Assembly: GCF_003284965.1 (NCBI RefSeq)
Contig: NZ_QMEW01000003.1
Coordinates: forward strand, 62,001-126,000
Reading direction: 5' to 3'
Length of the DNA: 64,000 bases
Origin: Mycolicibacterium sp. GF69
Lineage (GTDB): Bacteria > Actinomycetota > Actinomycetes > Mycobacteriales > Mycobacteriaceae
The translations under genes were made by a program, and so were the position numbers. Below the pieces are notes generated by a model that made no database searches, was not told the DNA's origin, and saw only the letters and a program-made list of their open reading frames with translations. Of the stretch, positions 9,518 to 20,685 are shown piece after piece. Position 1 is the first letter of the stretch, and every line of letters begins with the position of its first letter.

Positions 9518-10150
9518 CTATTGGTATGAGTAGAAGCCCGCCTCGGCAATGCGGCGGCGCTCCTCGGCGGTCACGTCGATGTCGGCCGGTGACAACAGGA
9601 ACACCTTGGTGGCGACCTTGTCGAACGACCCCCTCAGTGCGAAGGCCAGACCGGCAGCGAAGTCGACGAGGCGCTTGGCGTCGGCGTTGTCCATGGAGAC
9701 CAGATCCATGATCACCGGTGTGCCGTCGCGGAACCGCTCCCCGATCGTGCGCGCCTCGCTGTAATCCTTGGGCCGCAACGTGGTGATCTGCGACAGCGGG
9801 CTGCCCGCCTCGAAGAGTTCGGCCATCCTGCGCGGGTCCATCGCCAGCGCGCCGCGGGTTGCGCCACGCATCGGCGCGAATCGGGGTGCGGGGCGGTCGA
9901 ATTCGCGCGGTGCGCGCAGCCTGGGCTCGAATCGGTCCTCGAACCCGCGATACCCGCCCGGGGCGTCGTCGTAATCGCGGTCGTCATAGCCCGCGCGCGA
10001 CGGACCGTAGTCGTCGTCGAAACGATCGTCGCGACTACGGCGCGGGTATCCACGGGAGGCGCCGCGATCGTCGTCCTCGTAATACTCGTCGTCGTAGTCA
10101 TCCATCGGGGCCATACCGAAGTAGGCCTTGACCTTGTGAAGTGTGCTCAT
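9518..10150 (-). CDS. sepF: SepF cell-division protein
   Basis: SepF is the membrane anchor and bundling partner of FtsZ in Actinobacteria, which lack FtsA. The 210-residue product begins with an amphipathic stretch ([15 protein letters not shown]), the expected membrane-targeting helix. A disordered acidic/Arg/Tyr linker follows (residues about 17-90, [12 protein letters not shown]). The globular SepF domain spans about residues 115-205 ([29 protein letters not shown], then [21 protein letters not shown] and [12 protein letters not shown]). It is 13 bp downstream of the yggS stop and is probably cotranscribed with yggS and pgeF. Confidence 0.96.
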   Translation of the reverse strand: MSTLHKVKAYFGMAPMDDYDDEYYEDDDRGASRGYPRRSRDDRFDDDYGPSRAGYDDRDYDDAPGGYRGFEDRFEPRLRAPREFDRPAPRFAPMRGATRGALAMDPRRMAELFEAGSPLSQITTLRPKDYSEARTIGERFRDGTPVIMDLVSMDNADAKRLVDFAAGLAFALRGSFDKVATKVFLLSPADIDVTAEERRRIAEAGFYSYQ

Positions 10151-10163
10151 CGCTCGACCCTTC

Positions 10164-10967
10164 TCATGCCCTGGACTTTGGTGTCTGTGATGAAGATGTG
10201 ACTGGAGTGACTACTTCTGGTGACGGTAAAGGACGTTGTCCCAATAACGCGGTACCGACACGCACACATGTCGAGCCGTGTTTGACAGCCGACTCGAGAT
10301 CATCGGACATCCCCGCTGACAGCTGGAGGCGTTGCCGATAACCGGCCTGGATCCGCTGGTGCTCAGCGCTCAACCGGGCGAAAGCCGCATCCGCGTCGTC
10401 GCCGCGCGGCGGGATCGCCATCAACCCGGCGAACGCCAATCCGGCCGCGGCGTGCGCGGCGGCGCACAGGTCGTCGACGTGATTGGTCCGGTGGATGTCG
10501 GCCCCGCCGCGGCTCTCGTCGCCGTCCAGGCTCAACTGGATGAAGACGCGCAACGGTTCCGCGCGGCGGCCGTCGTCGAGTGCATCGGACGATGCGCGGC
10601 TCAGCGCCTCGATCAACCGGTGACTGTCCACGGAGTGCGCCGCGTATGCCCAGCCCGCAACCGACCGTGCTTTATTGCGTTGGATCCGCCCGACCATGTG
10701 CCAGCGAATGGGCGCCACCCCCGCAATGGACGCAATTTCTCTGGCTTTATTCGACGCTTCTTGTTCCCGCGATTCGCCGAAAGCTTCGCAACCTAAACGG
10801 CTCAGAATAATGACATCGTCGGGGGGAAAGAATTTTGTCACCGGAAGTAATTCAATTTCGCGGCTATCGCGTCCGGCGGCCTCTGCGGCGGCTGTGAGTC
10901 GGGCACGCACGGCGGACAGCGATTCGGTCAGTTCGCGCTCGCGGTCAGAAGGCACGGCGACGCTCAT
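10164..10967 (-). CDS. YggS/PLPBP-family pyridoxal phosphate homeostasis protein
   Basis: The product has 267 residues and is a fold-III PLP-binding protein of the YggS/ProSC family, which controls free PLP and amino-acid balance and has no established catalytic activity. The PLP lysine lies in [13 protein letters not shown]; family blocks [26 protein letters not shown] and [27 protein letters not shown] are present. The ATG at 10967 overlaps the pgeF stop as ATGA; a GTG at 10976 is an alternative start. It is part of the pgeF-yggS-sepF group downstream of ftsZ. Confidence 0.93.
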   Translation of the reverse strand: MSVAVPSDRERELTESLSAVRARLTAAAEAAGRDSREIELLPVTKFFPPDDVIILSRLGCEAFGESREQEASNKAREIASIAGVAPIRWHMVGRIQRNKARSVAGWAYAAHSVDSHRLIEALSRASSDALDDGRRAEPLRVFIQLSLDGDESRGGADIHRTNHVDDLCAAAHAAAGLAFAGLMAIPPRGDDADAAFARLSAEHQRIQAGYRQRLQLSAGMSDDLESAVKHGSTCVRVGTALLGQRPLPSPEVVTPVTSSSQTPKSRA

Positions 10968-11686
10968 TCCATCCACACCAGCGACGCCAGTCGCCCGGTC
11001 GGGGCGTCGCGTCGGTGACTGAACAGGTTGGGATCCTCGACGGTGCAGCGGGGGTCGACGTCAATCGCAGCGATACCCAAAGCCGTTAGCTGCCGGTGGA
11101 TTCCGGCTCGCAGATCCAATGCGGGCGTGTTCTTCGCGGTCGTTGTGCGGCTACCGGGCAGGGCGGCCTCGACCTGCGCGGCCATCTCCTCGGGAACTTC
11201 GTAGTTGCGGCCGCTGACCGCGGGCCCCAGCAGTGCCGAGATGTCCTCGGCCTGCGCACCCAGCGAGATCATCGCCTCAACGGTGCGCACCACGACGCCC
11301 TTCTGCGCACCCACCCGCCCGGCGTGCACAGCCCCCACCACGCCGGCCCGTGCGTCACCCAATAAAACGGGCACGCAATCGGCGGTAACCACCGCCAATG
11401 CCAATCGTGGCGTCGCGGTGACCAATGCGTCAGTTTTGTCGACCGGAGCACGCTTCGCGGCTTCGTCGACCACGACGACACGATCCCCGTGCACCTGATT
11501 CATCCAGACGATTCCAGCCTCCCCCGAATCGTCACCCAATCCGATCGCACTACTGAGCCGTTTCCGGTTGGCGGCGACCGCCGCCGGGTCATCGCCGACG
11601 TGGTCGCCGAGGTTGAACGTGTCGAACGGCGGCGCAGAGACACCGCCGGCGCGCGTTGTGGTCACGCGCCGTATGCGAACCGTCAC
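10964..11686 (-). CDS. pgeF: PgeF/YfiH-family protein (peptidoglycan editing factor)
   Basis: This 240-residue member of the YfiH/laccase-domain (DUF152) family has the conserved blocks NQVHGDRVVVVD, TADCVPVLLGDARAG, VHAGRVGAQKG and FSHRRDAPTGRLASLVWM. The His and Cys residues expected for the metal/catalytic site are visible (H in QVHGD, C in ADC, H in VHAGR). The usual HAGWRG block reads HAGRVG here. E. coli YfiH edits wrong muropeptide amino acids, which fits a gene next to the mur cluster; purine-nucleoside phosphorylase activity has also been reported for the family. It starts 21 bp after the ftsZ stop. Confidence 0.9.
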   Translation of the reverse strand: MTVRIRRVTTTRAGGVSAPPFDTFNLGDHVGDDPAAVAANRKRLSSAIGLGDDSGEAGIVWMNQVHGDRVVVVDEAAKRAPVDKTDALVTATPRLALAVVTADCVPVLLGDARAGVVGAVHAGRVGAQKGVVVRTVEAMISLGAQAEDISALLGPAVSGRNYEVPEEMAAQVEAALPGSRTTTAKNTPALDLRAGIHRQLTALGIAAIDVDPRCTVEDPNLFSHRRDAPTGRLASLVWME

Positions 11687-11707
11687 GGTCGCCAGTATCG
11701 GCCCGGA

Positions 11708-12859
11708 TCAGTGGCGCATGAACGGCGGCACATCGACATCGTCGTCGGAGATACCACCGTCGTCCCCACCGATGCTGACCGTCGCTCCGTTGGTATGCAC
11801 CGGCACGCTTGCGGGGTCCGAGGGTTCGAACAGCGAGGTACTCACCTTCCCGGCCTTGCCCGGTGTGATGCCCTGGCCCTCGGCGGGGCTCACGACCGGT
11901 TTGCGGCCGGGGCCGGCGGAATCGAAGCCCGCGGCGATCACCGTGACCCGGACCTCGTCACCGAGCGAGTCGTCGATGACCGTGCCGAAGATGATGTTGG
12001 CGTCTTGATGAGCGGCGTCCTGCACCAGCGACGCCGCCTCGTTGATCTCGAACAGGCCCAGATCGCTACCGCCGGCAACCGAAAGCAGCACCCCCTGCGC
12101 GCCCTCCATCGACGCCTCCAGCAGCGGCGAGTTGATCGCGATCTCGGCCGCCTTGAGCGCACGGCCGTCGCCACGGGCCGACCCGATACCCATCAGCGCC
12201 GTGCCAGCCCCGCTCATCACACCCTTGACGTCGGCGAAGTCGACGTTGATCAGGCCCGGCGTGGTGATCAGGTCGGTGATGCCCTGCACACCGTTGAGCA
12301 GCACCTCGTCGGCGCTGCGGAACGCGTCCATCAGCGACACAGCCGCATCGCCCATCTGCAACAGCCGGTCGTTCGGAATCACGATGAGCGTGTCGCAGCT
12401 TTCCCGCAGGGACTGAATGCCGTTCTCGGCCTGGTTACTCCGCCTCTTGCCCTCGAACGAGAACGGCCGAGTCACCACACCGACGGTCAGCGCGCCGAGT
12501 TTCCGCGCGATCGAGGCCACCACCGGAGCGCCGCCCGTGCCGGTGCCGCCGCCTTCACCAGCGGTCACGAACACCATGTCGGCGCCGCGCAGGAGTTCCT
12601 CGATGTCGTCCTTGGCGTCCTCGGCGGCCTTACGGCCCACCTCGGGATCGGCGCCGGCGCCCAAACCGCGCGTCGAGTCGCGACCGACGTCGAGCTTCAC
12701 GTCGGCGTCGCTCATCAACAACGCCTGCGCATCGGTGTTGATGGCGATGAACTCCACGCCTTTGAGGCCCTGTTCGATCATCCGGTTGACGGCGTTGACG
12801 CCGCCGCCACCGATGCCGACCACTTTGATGACGGCGAGGTAGTTGTGTGGGGGGGTCAT
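11708..12859 (-). CDS. ftsZ: FtsZ cell-division GTPase
   Basis: FtsZ is the tubulin homologue that forms the division ring. The product has 383 residues. It has the nucleotide-binding blocks [13 protein letters not shown], the tubulin signature [13 protein letters not shown] and the synergy-loop block [16 protein letters not shown] variable linker of about 60 residues ends in the short C-terminal peptide [10 protein letters not shown], used for SepF and FtsW binding in mycobacteria. The ATG at 12859 has a strong ribosome binding site (GGAGGAAGG, seven bases before the start). A 197-bp gap and its own promoter separate it from ftsQ. Confidence 0.99.
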   Translation of the reverse strand: MTPPHNYLAVIKVVGIGGGGVNAVNRMIEQGLKGVEFIAINTDAQALLMSDADVKLDVGRDSTRGLGAGADPEVGRKAAEDAKDDIEELLRGADMVFVTAGEGGGTGTGGAPVVASIARKLGALTVGVVTRPFSFEGKRRSNQAENGIQSLRESCDTLIVIPNDRLLQMGDAAVSLMDAFRSADEVLLNGVQGITDLITTPGLINVDFADVKGVMSGAGTALMGIGSARGDGRALKAAEIAINSPLLEASMEGAQGVLLSVAGGSDLGLFEINEAASLVQDAAHQDANIIFGTVIDDSLGDEVRVTVIAAGFDSAGPGRKPVVSPAEGQGITPGKAGKVSTSLFEPSDPASVPVHTNGATVSIGGDDGGISDDDVDVPPFMRH

Positions 12860-12930
12860 TGCGATCCCTTCCTCCCAGGTTGTCCGACGACACGCCGACC
12901 GCTTGGCAAACCCTAAACCTCAACCAGAGG

Positions 12931-12960
12931 GTTATAGTTATGTCAAGTTGTTCCGCGCAA
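12931..12960 (-). promoter_or_regulatory. candidate sigma-70-type promoter for ftsZ
   Basis: On the minus strand, TTGCGC (12955-12960) is followed after 18 bases by TATAAC (12931-12936), a good -35/-10 pair about 70 bases before the ftsZ ATG. A perfect TTGACA (12941-12946) lies between them but is too close to this -10 to serve it. Several ftsZ promoters are known in mycobacteria, so overlapping starts are possible. The assignment is from sequence only. Confidence 0.5.
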
Positions 12961-13056
12961 CCAGAACGGTAGGGCGAGGTCGCGCCCTAGCGATGCAGGC
13001 GCGCCGACACGCGCGACAAATTTTTCGCGCAACGTTGTGCATCAGAGTGCAGGGAC

Positions 13057-13977
13057 TCACTTCACGGTCGGCAGGTCGGGACTCGATACGTCGTAGGTCT
13101 GCCCGGGCTGCGTGAGCAGCGCCCCGAGCTTGAGCGCCTTCTCCTCGGTGCGGTCCGTGGTACCCCACACCACTTCCCTGCCGTCGACGAGTTGCAGGGT
13201 GATGGCCGCGACCGACGGCGCCGCGATGCGTGCGACCTGTACGGCGACCTCCGGGCGCAGCGACGTCATTACCTGCAGCGCCGCCTTGGTCGGCTCATCG
13301 TTGGGGCCGGGGTGCTCCGTGTCGAGGTACGGCACCCCGGGTGGCGGCGGGCCGATCGCGAAGTCCACGCCGTCGCGGTCGAAAAGATGCGGGCCGTCGG
13401 GGTAGTCCTTGACCACCACCGGCACGCGTTCGACGACCGTGATCCGCAAGGTCGACGGGTACTGACGCTGCACCCGCGCGCTGGCGACCCGCCGGATCCC
13501 CGCCACGCGTTCGGCGACGTTGTCGGTGTTCACCTGCAGCAGCGGTGTACCCGGCGCTACGGCGGCGGCCGCGACGACCTCTTCCTGCGTCACCGCGCCC
13601 AACCCGGTGACCACGGTGTTGCGCACCGACATGACCGGGGTGAAGTACAGCAGGAGCCCGAGGCCGACGACCACCACGCTCAGCAGCGCCGACCACATCA
13701 GCACCTTCAGACCCCGCACCGTCGCGCGGCCGAGCTTCTTCGCCTCGCCTGCGGGCTTACCCAGTGCGCGCCGTTTGGCTTCCCTGCGTGCCTGCTCGAT
13801 TGCGGTGGCACGGGCCTGCGCGGCACGACGCTCCTCACGCTCCCGCCGCGCGCGTCGCCGCGGCCCCTCGAAATCCGCAGCCGCAGCGGGATTCTCCGCC
13901 GACGCGTCCGGCTGGTCGCCCGGGACACCGTCGGTCGGGTCAGCGTCGGTCGGGTCGCTGTCGGTCGGCTCGCTCAT
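13057..13977 (-). CDS. ftsQ: FtsQ division protein
   Basis: FtsQ bridges early and late divisome proteins. The 306-residue product has a long charged cytoplasmic N-terminus (residues 1-85, with a [14 protein letters not shown] repeat and an Arg-rich stretch). One membrane helix follows at about 92-112 ([20 protein letters not shown]). Then come a POTRA domain ([59 protein letters not shown]) and the FtsQ/DivIB beta domain. The start ATG overlaps the murC stop as ATGA at 13974-13977. Confidence 0.96.
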   Translation of the reverse strand: MSEPTDSDPTDADPTDGVPGDQPDASAENPAAAADFEGPRRRARREREERRAAQARATAIEQARREAKRRALGKPAGEAKKLGRATVRGLKVLMWSALLSVVVVGLGLLLYFTPVMSVRNTVVTGLGAVTQEEVVAAAAVAPGTPLLQVNTDNVAERVAGIRRVASARVQRQYPSTLRITVVERVPVVVKDYPDGPHLFDRDGVDFAIGPPPPGVPYLDTEHPGPNDEPTKAALQVMTSLRPEVAVQVARIAAPSVAAITLQLVDGREVVWGTTDRTEEKALKLGALLTQPGQTYDVSSPDLPTVK

Positions 13978-15419
13978 CGCGACCCCGGTGTGCTGCGGTT
14001 GGCCTTGGCCCGCAGTGCGGCAAGGATTTCCGCGCCGAGCATGGTGACGTCACCGGCCCCCATCGTGACGACGACGTCACCCGGCGCGGCGACCTGCGCC
14101 ACCCGTTCGGCCACCGCGGAGAAGTCCGGCACGTACGTCGCGGGCACCCTGATGTGTTCGACGACGCTGGCGCCGCTGACGCCGGCGATCGGTTGTTCAC
14201 GTGCCGCGTAGACGTCGAGTACGAACACTTCGTCGGCACCGTCGAGCGCATGCCCGAACTCCTGCGCGAACGTCTGGGTCCGCGAATACAGATGCGGCTG
14301 GAAAACCACGATCGACCGGCCACCGGCCTGCTCGGTTACGGTGCCCAGCGCGCTCAGGGTGGCCCGCACCTCGGTCGGATGGTGCGCGTAGTCGTCAAAG
14401 ACACGCACACCGTTGGTTGTGCCCACCAATTCGAAGCGGCGTCGCACCCCTTCGAAGCCGGCCAACCCGTCGAGCACGACGTCGACCGGTGCGCCGGCCT
14501 CGATCGCAGCCAGCACCGCGCCGATCGCGTTGAGCGCCATATGCCGCCCGGGCACCGCGAGGCGCATCACCCGCGGATGTTGTTCCCCGGCGAACTGGAT
14601 GTGGGCGACCGCGCCGGTGTCGTGCTGCTCCCAGCTCAGCAAGGTGCCCTGTAGCGGCCGGCCCGGGTCGCTGCCGTAGCGCAGCACGCGGATACCCAAC
14701 TCCTCGGTGCGCTCGGCAAGCGCTGCGGCGCCGGGGTCGTCGGTGCAGACCACTAGCGCGCCACCGGGTTTGAGGCGTTCGACGAAGTCGTCGAAGACGG
14801 CCTCGTACGCCTCGGCGCTTCCGAAGTAGTCGAGATGGTCGGCCTCGATGTTCGTCACCACCGCGACGTCGGGGGTGTACTCCAACAGCGAGCCGTCGCT
14901 TTCATCGGCCTCGGCGACGAAGCAGTCGCCGCTGCCGTGGTGGGCGTTGGTGCCGGCCTCGCCCAGATCTCCGCCCACCGCGAACGACGGGTCGAATCCG
15001 CTGTGCTGCAACGCCACGATCAGCATCGACGTGGTGGTCGTCTTGCCGTGTGTGCCGGTCACCATCAACGTGGTGTGGCCCGTCATCAGTTTGGCCAGCA
15101 CCACCGGCCGCAAGATCACCGGGATACCGCGCCGACGCGCCTCGACCAATTCCGGATTCGTCTTGGGGATGGCGGCGTGGGTGGTCACCACAGCCGTCGG
15201 CCCGTCGGGCAACAGGTCCAGCGAGGACGCGTCGTGCCCGATCCGGATCGCGGCGCCGCGGGCCCGGAGTGCGGCCACCGCGCGCGACTTCTTGGCATCG
15301 GAGCCCGACACCAGCCCGCCGCGGTCCAACAGGATGCGTGCGATACCCGACATGCCCGCACCCCCGATGCCGACCATGTGCACCCGCTCGAGTTCCGGTG
15401 GCAACGACTTCGCTTTCAC
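13974..15419 (-). CDS. murC: UDP-N-acetylmuramate--L-alanine ligase
   Basis: MurC adds the first residue, L-Ala, to UDP-MurNAc in the cytoplasm using ATP. The 481-residue product has the N-terminal UDP-binding Rossmann motif ([18 protein letters not shown]), the ATP loop [14 protein letters not shown], the [10 protein letters not shown] block and the C-terminal [14 protein letters not shown] motif typical of MurC. The start is a GTG at 15419 that overlaps the murG stop (GTGA). It is in the expected murG-murC-ftsQ order. Confidence 0.98.
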   Translation of the reverse strand: MKAKSLPPELERVHMVGIGGAGMSGIARILLDRGGLVSGSDAKKSRAVAALRARGAAIRIGHDASSLDLLPDGPTAVVTTHAAIPKTNPELVEARRRGIPVILRPVVLAKLMTGHTTLMVTGTHGKTTTTSMLIVALQHSGFDPSFAVGGDLGEAGTNAHHGSGDCFVAEADESDGSLLEYTPDVAVVTNIEADHLDYFGSAEAYEAVFDDFVERLKPGGALVVCTDDPGAAALAERTEELGIRVLRYGSDPGRPLQGTLLSWEQHDTGAVAHIQFAGEQHPRVMRLAVPGRHMALNAIGAVLAAIEAGAPVDVVLDGLAGFEGVRRRFELVGTTNGVRVFDDYAHHPTEVRATLSALGTVTEQAGGRSIVVFQPHLYSRTQTFAQEFGHALDGADEVFVLDVYAAREQPIAGVSGASVVEHIRVPATYVPDFSAVAERVAQVAAPGDVVVTMGAGDVTMLGAEILAALRAKANRSTPGSR

Positions 15420-16603
15420 CGCAAGCTCTTTCGGCTGTCCGCGCGCGCGACTTCGAGGGCGATCTCGGCGACGCGCCGGGCGGCGTCTCGATGGCCGGCC
15501 AGCGCAGCGGCGGCGGTCATCGTCTGCATCCGGCCGGTGTCGGTGAGCAGTTCGACCACCGTGTCGGCGACGAAACCGGGCGAGAGGTCAGCATCCTCGA
15601 CTATCAGCCCGCCACCGGCCTCGACCGCCGGCAGCGCGTTGAGTCGTTGCTCGCCGTTGCCGATCGGCAGCGGGACGTATACCGCGGGCAGACCGACGGC
15701 GGTCAGTTCGGCCACCGTCATCGCACCCGACCGGCAGATCGCCAGGTCCGCGGCGGCGTACGCGAGGTCCATCCGGTTCAGATACGGCACCGGGATGTAG
15801 GGCACCGCACCGTCAGCCTGCTCGGGAAGGTCCAGCGTGTTCTTGGGGCCGTGCGCGTGCAGTACCGAGATACCGGCCGCGGCAAGGTCTTTGGCGGCGG
15901 CGGAGACCGCTCGGTTGAGCGACTGTGCGCCTTGGGAACCACCGAACACCAACAACACACGGGCGTCGGGGGCGAACCCGAAATGGGCACGGGCATCGGC
16001 GCGCAATGCCATCCGGTCCAGCGACGTGATCGCAGCGCGCACCGGCACCCCAACCACCTCGGCTTTGCGGGCCAAGCCCGGATCGGGTACCGCCGAGAGC
16101 ACCCGCCGCGCCGAGCGCGCGCCGACGCGGTTGGCCCAGCCCGCGCTGGCGTTCGCCTCGTGCACCACCACCGGCACCCGCCGCCCCGGGCGCAGGCTGC
16201 GCGCGGCCAGGTAGGCAGGCAGCGCGACGTAACCGCCGAAGCCGATCACCACGTCGGCCTGCACGTCGTCGAGCACCGCCCGGGTCTGCCGCACCGCCCG
16301 GCGCACCCGCACGGGCAGGCGGACGAGGTCACCCGAGAGTTTCCGCGGCAGCGGTGCCGGCGTGATCAGTTCGAGGCGGTATCCGCGTTCGGGCACCAGC
16401 CGGGTCTCCAGGCCACGCTCGGTGCCCAACGCGGTGATTCGGACGTTCTCGGTGAGCTCGGCCAGCGCGTCGGCCACCGCCATCGCCGGTTCGACGTGTC
16501 CCGCGGTGCCACCGCCCGCCAGTACCACCGAGATCGCCCGGTCGTCCCCTGCCCTTCGGGCGTGGGCCCACCGCTCGCCCCCTCGGGAACTCGTGCGTTT
16601 CAC
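15416..16603 (-). CDS. murG: MurG lipid II-forming N-acetylglucosaminyltransferase
   Basis: MurG transfers GlcNAc from UDP-GlcNAc to lipid I on the inner face of the membrane, making lipid II. The product has about 395 residues, with the N-terminal glycine motif [22 protein letters not shown] and the second-domain motifs [14 protein letters not shown] and [25 protein letters not shown], which bind UDP-GlcNAc. The start is taken as the GTG at 16603, which overlaps the ftsW stop as GTGA. This leaves an unusual, basic leader of about 25 residues before the conserved domain, and a later start cannot be ruled out. Confidence 0.96.
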   Translation of the reverse strand: MKRTSSRGGERWAHARRAGDDRAISVVLAGGGTAGHVEPAMAVADALAELTENVRITALGTERGLETRLVPERGYRLELITPAPLPRKLSGDLVRLPVRVRRAVRQTRAVLDDVQADVVIGFGGYVALPAYLAARSLRPGRRVPVVVHEANASAGWANRVGARSARRVLSAVPDPGLARKAEVVGVPVRAAITSLDRMALRADARAHFGFAPDARVLLVFGGSQGAQSLNRAVSAAAKDLAAAGISVLHAHGPKNTLDLPEQADGAVPYIPVPYLNRMDLAYAAADLAICRSGAMTVAELTAVGLPAVYVPLPIGNGEQRLNALPAVEAGGGLIVEDADLSPGFVADTVVELLTDTGRMQTMTAAAALAGHRDAARRVAEIALEVARADSRKSLR

Positions 16604-18138
16604 CCGTAACGTTGACCTTCCAGTGCGCGCCGCCGGTTTCTCTCCGTGCGGCCGCCTCCATGATGCCTTGCGACCCGATCCGGCCGACCGGCCGTCTGGC
16701 GTTTGCGGCGGTTGTCGGCCGTCTGCTTGCGCGGTTGTTTGGCGGCCTGCTTGGCAGGCGGCTTGGCGGTCCGCGCGCGTTTGCCCTTGTCCGTCTTGCC
16801 CGACCGCGCGGCACCGCGCCTGTTCAGCCGGTCGCGCAGCGCCTCGGTGCGCGACGGCACATAGGGTGCCGGCAACGGCAGCCGCAGCAGTTTGTTGACC
16901 CGATCGTCGCGCCCGGCGCGCAGCGCCGCCACCGCCTCGGGTTCGTGGCGCGCCGCGTTCGCCATGATGCCGATCATGAGAAGCGTTGTCGCCGTTGATG
17001 TTCCGCCGGCAGAAATGAGCGGCAGCTGCAGGCCGGTGACGGGCAGCAACCCGACCACGTAGCCGACGTTGATGAACACCTGGCCCATGATCCACAGCGT
17101 CGCGGTGGCGGTGAGCAGGCGCAGGAACGGGTCGGCGGAGCGCCGGGCGATGCGCATGCCGGTGTAGGCGAAGAGCCCGAACAGGGAGAGCAGACCCGCC
17201 GCACCGATGAAGCCCAGTTCCTCGCCGATGATCGCGAAGATGAAGTCGTTGTGCGCGTTGGGCAGGTAGTTCCACTTGGCCGCGCCCTGGCCCAGCCCAT
17301 CGCCGAACACCCCGCCGTTGGCCAGCGCGAACCGGGCCTGGCGGGCCTGATACCCGGAGCCCTGCGTATCGGCCATCGGGTTCAGCCAGGACTGCACGCG
17401 CGCGGACCGGTAGCCCTCGGCCATGGCCAGGACCGCGGCCGAGACCACGACCATGAACAGCGAGGACAAGAACACCCGCAACGGCAGGCCGGCGAACCAG
17501 AGCAGACCCAGCAGGATGATGCCCATCGACACGGTCTGCCCGAGGTCGGGTTGGGCGACGATGAGCGCCAGCGCGATGAACGCGGCAGGCACCAGGGGAA
17601 TGAGCATCTCCCGCAGTGTGGCCTGCTCCATGCGGCGGGCCGCCAGCAGATGCGCGCCCCAGATGGCGAACGCGATCTTGGCCAACTCGGAGGGCTGCAT
17701 CGAGAAGCCCGCGACCACGAACCAACCGCGAGACCCGTTGGACACCGTGCCGATTCCCGGGATCAGCACCAGGATCAAGAGCACGACGCTCAGCGCGTAG
17801 CCGGAAAAGGCCAGGCTGCGCATCAGCTGCACCGGCACACGCATCGCGCAGTAAAACGCGAACAGCCCGATCACCGTCCACAGCACCTGCTTGCCGAACA
17901 CGACCCACGGCGACCCGTCCTGGTCGTAGGAGTACACCCCCGACGCCGAGAGCACCATCGTCAGACCGAGGGTCGTCAATAACGCGGTCACCGCGATCAT
18001 GAGGTGGAACGACGTCATCGGACGGGAAAGCCACGCGCCGAACCGAGTCCGCGGCCCCCCGCTTGCAGGCACCGGTTCGGCCGGCGTGTCCTCCGCACCC
18101 GTCCTGCGAACCCGCAACCGGGTCAGGATCGTGGACAT
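16600..18138 (-). CDS. ftsW: FtsW SEDS-family peptidoglycan glycosyltransferase
   Basis: FtsW polymerises lipid II at the septum with its partner PBP2b/FtsI. The 512-residue product has about ten membrane helices starting at residue 44. SEDS family blocks include [41 protein letters not shown] and [13 protein letters not shown]. The hydrophilic N-terminus (about 40 residues) and a strongly basic C-terminal tail of about 100 residues ([19 protein letters not shown]) are typical of mycobacterial FtsW, whose tail has been reported to bind FtsZ. It starts five bases after the murD stop. Confidence 0.97.
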   Translation of the reverse strand: MSTILTRLRVRRTGAEDTPAEPVPASGGPRTRFGAWLSRPMTSFHLMIAVTALLTTLGLTMVLSASGVYSYDQDGSPWVVFGKQVLWTVIGLFAFYCAMRVPVQLMRSLAFSGYALSVVLLILVLIPGIGTVSNGSRGWFVVAGFSMQPSELAKIAFAIWGAHLLAARRMEQATLREMLIPLVPAAFIALALIVAQPDLGQTVSMGIILLGLLWFAGLPLRVFLSSLFMVVVSAAVLAMAEGYRSARVQSWLNPMADTQGSGYQARQARFALANGGVFGDGLGQGAAKWNYLPNAHNDFIFAIIGEELGFIGAAGLLSLFGLFAYTGMRIARRSADPFLRLLTATATLWIMGQVFINVGYVVGLLPVTGLQLPLISAGGTSTATTLLMIGIMANAARHEPEAVAALRAGRDDRVNKLLRLPLPAPYVPSRTEALRDRLNRRGAARSGKTDKGKRARTAKPPAKQAAKQPRKQTADNRRKRQTAGRPDRVARHHGGGRTERNRRRALEGQRYG

Positions 18139-18143
18139 CGCCG

Positions 18144-19604
18144 CTACCGGGACAGGGCGCGCACCGCGTCGGCGAATGCGTCGCCGCGGTGGCTGTAGCC
18201 GCTGAACTGGTCGAAGGAGGCACCGGCCGGCGCCAACAAGACGGTGTCACCGACGCGGGCGAGGTCCCGGGCGGCGTCGACCACTGCGGCCATGATCGCG
18301 TCGCCGGAGGGAGCGCCTTCGAGCTTGATCACGTTGGTAACAGGACTAACATTCGACCCATTTGTCCCTTGCACCCCAAAATCCTCCCCCGTCACAACCT
18401 GGAAGACGGGTACATCCGGCGCGTGTCGCGATAACGCGTCTGCGATCACCCGCCGGTCGCGGCCGATCAGGACCGCCCCGACCAGCCGATTCGCCATCGA
18501 AATCACAAGGTCATCGACCGATGCGCCCTTGAGCAGGCCGCCGGCCACCCACACCACCCGCGGGAAGGCCGCGATCGATGCTTGCGCGGCGTGCGGGTTG
18601 GTCGCCTTCGAATCGTCGACGTAGGTGACCCCGTCGACGGTGCTGATGATCTCCGCCCGGTGCCTGCCGACCCGGAAGCCGGCCAGCGCGTCGGCGACGG
18701 CGCCCGGCGGCACCTCGACCGCGCGGGCCAGTGCGGCCGCGGCTAACGCGTCGAGCACTCCGACCGGTCCGGCCACCTGTATCGCCGCCACCTCGGCCAA
18801 CCGCACAGAATCGCCGAACGCGTTGTCGACGAGCGTGCCGTCGACCACGCCCAGCTCACCCGCCCCGGGCTCGCCCGGGCGGAAGCCGACGCGCGTCGAG
18901 GCGGCGGCGGAGCCGAGCAGGCCGGCGGCAACCGGATCGTCGAGCCCGACGACGGCGACGCGCCCGTCCAGCACCCGGGCTTTGGCGCGCGCGTATGCGG
19001 CCATCGAGCCGTGCCAGTCGAGATGGTCCTCGGCGATGTTGAGCACCACGCCCGCGTCCGGCTGCAGCGACGGCGCCCAGTGCAATTGGAAACTCGACAA
19101 CTCGACCGCGAGCAGATCGGACGGCTCGGGCAGCACGTCGAGCACGGGGTCGCCGATATTGCCGCACAGCACCGCGCGTCGCCCCGCGGCGACGAGCATG
19201 GCGTGCAGCATCGAGGTCGTGGTCGTCTTGCCGTTCGTCCCGGTGACGACCAGCCAACGCCGCGGCGGCCCGAACCAACCGGCCCGGTCGAGCCGCCAGG
19301 CCAGCTCCACGTCACCCCAGATCGGCACGCCCGCGGTCGCCGCGGCAGCCAGCACCGGCGTGGTGGGCGCGAAACCCGGGCTGGTGACGACGAGCGCGTA
19401 GTCGCCGATGGTCGCCTCGGCCTCGGCGGTGGTGACGACGGTCGCGGGCGTGATCAGCCGCTGCAACGCCAACGGGTCGTCGTCGCAGATCGTCAGGCGC
19501 ACCCCGGTGGGCTCGAGCACCGCGCTCACCGAGCGGCCGGTGAGCCCCGCCCCGGTCACCAGGACCCGCGCGCCCGGTACCAGCGGCTCGAGTTCGGTCG
19601 GCAT
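18144..19604 (-). CDS. murD: UDP-N-acetylmuramoylalanine--D-glutamate ligase
   Basis: MurD adds D-Glu to UDP-MurNAc-L-Ala. The 486-residue product has an N-terminal Rossmann motif ([18 protein letters not shown]), the ATP loop [15 protein letters not shown], the ELSSFQL substrate motif, [24 protein letters not shown], and the C-terminal [19 protein letters not shown] block. The ATG at 19604 follows the mraY stop by one base; a GTG at 19613 would add three residues. An AT-richer polar insert ([18 protein letters not shown], around 18335-18395) sits before the last domain block and looks unlike the rest of the gene. Confidence 0.97.
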   Translation of the reverse strand: MPTELEPLVPGARVLVTGAGLTGRSVSAVLEPTGVRLTICDDDPLALQRLITPATVVTTAEAEATIGDYALVVTSPGFAPTTPVLAAAATAGVPIWGDVELAWRLDRAGWFGPPRRWLVVTGTNGKTTTTSMLHAMLVAAGRRAVLCGNIGDPVLDVLPEPSDLLAVELSSFQLHWAPSLQPDAGVVLNIAEDHLDWHGSMAAYARAKARVLDGRVAVVGLDDPVAAGLLGSAAASTRVGFRPGEPGAGELGVVDGTLVDNAFGDSVRLAEVAAIQVAGPVGVLDALAAAALARAVEVPPGAVADALAGFRVGRHRAEIISTVDGVTYVDDSKATNPHAAQASIAAFPRVVWVAGGLLKGASVDDLVISMANRLVGAVLIGRDRRVIADALSRHAPDVPVFQVVTGEDFGVQGTNGSNVSPVTNVIKLEGAPSGDAIMAAVVDAARDLARVGDTVLLAPAGASFDQFSGYSHRGDAFADAVRALSR

Positions 19605-19605
19605 G

Positions 19606-20685
19606 TCAGGCACCGACGGTGGTCAGCCACTCGCTGTAGAACAGCGCGACGCCAAGCCCGCAGGCGATCGCCGTGAGCAACCAGAACCGGATGATCACCG
19701 TGGTCTCCGCCCAGCCCACCAACTCGAAGTGATGGTGGAAAGGCGCCATCCGGAACACCCTGCGGCCAGTCGTTCGGAACGCGAGTATCTGCACGACGAC
19801 CGAAACCACCTCGGCGACGAACAGCGCGCCGAGCACCACGGCCAGCATCTCGGTGCGGCTGGCCACCGACAGACCCGCGATGATCCCGCCGAGTGCGAGC
19901 GAGCCGGTGTCGCCCATGAAGATCTTGGCCGGCGCGGCGTTCCACCACAGGAAGCCGATGCAGGCGCCGGCGGTGGCCGCGGCGATGATCGCCAGGTCCA
20001 GTGGGTCGCGCACGTTGTAGCAGCCCAGCCCGGGACTGGTCGCGCAGGCGTTGCGGAACTGCCAGAACGTGATCAGCACGTAGGCCGCGCACACCATGGC
20101 CATCGCGCCCGCGGCCAGGCCGTCCAGCCCGTCGGTGAAGTTCACCGCGTTCGACCAGGCGCTGACGATCACAATGCAGAACAACACGAACAGCAACGGC
20201 GGCAACGTGACCGTGGCGATCTCGCGGACATACGACAGTTCGGCGCTGCCCGGCGTCAACCCGTCGGCGTTGCGGAACTGCAACGCGAGCACTCCGAAGA
20301 TCACCGCGGCGGCCAGGATGCCGAGGGTCTTGGCGGTCTTGTTCAGACCGAGATTGCGTGAGCGCCGGATCTTGATCAGGTCGTCGACGAAGCCCACGAC
20401 TCCCAAGGCGGTCGCCAGGAACAGGACCAGCAGCCCCGAGGCCGACGGACCCCGGCCGTCGATCACCACGCCGACGAGGTGGGTGCCCAGATAGCTGGCC
20501 CAGATGCCGGCGACGATCGCCACCCCGCCCATCGACGGCGTGCCGCGCTTCTTGTGGTGCGTGGGCGGCCCGTCTTCGCGGATCTCGTGGCCGAAGCCCT
20601 GCCGGGTGAACAGCCTGATCAACACCGGGGTGAGCAGGATCGAGACCGTCAGCGCGATGCCGACGGCGATGAGGATCTGCCTCAT
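19606..20685 (-). CDS. mraY: MraY (MurX) phospho-MurNAc-pentapeptide transferase
   Basis: MraY joins UDP-MurNAc-pentapeptide to decaprenyl phosphate, forming lipid I. The 359-residue product has about ten membrane helices and the family motifs [45 protein letters not shown] and [14 protein letters not shown]. These include the catalytic aspartates and the HHH motif. The start ATG overlaps the murF stop as ATGA (20682-20685). Confidence 0.98.
   Translation of the reverse strand: MRQILIAVGIALTVSILLTPVLIRLFTRQGFGHEIREDGPPTHHKKRGTPSMGGVAIVAGIWASYLGTHLVGVVIDGRGPSASGLLVLFLATALGVVGFVDDLIKIRRSRNLGLNKTAKTLGILAAAVIFGVLALQFRNADGLTPGSAELSYVREIATVTLPPLLFVLFCIVIVSAWSNAVNFTDGLDGLAAGAMAMVCAAYVLITFWQFRNACATSPGLGCYNVRDPLDLAIIAAATAGACIGFLWWNAAPAKIFMGDTGSLALGGIIAGLSVASRTEMLAVVLGALFVAEVVSVVVQILAFRTTGRRVFRMAPFHHHFELVGWAETTVIIRFWLLTAIACGLGVALFYSEWLTTVGA

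Noticed and set aside
11489..12916. Long plus-strand open frame (475 codons) over ftsZ
   Set aside because: It is a shadow antisense to ftsZ, rich in His/Arg/Asp as expected for such frames.
12941..12946. Perfect TTGACA on the minus strand before ftsZ as a -35
   Set aside because: No good -10 lies 16-19 bases downstream; the nearby TATAAC is only four bases away and pairs better with TTGCGC.
15050..16609. Plus-strand open frame over murC/murG
   Set aside because: It is antisense to murG and murC motifs and lacks any domain signature.
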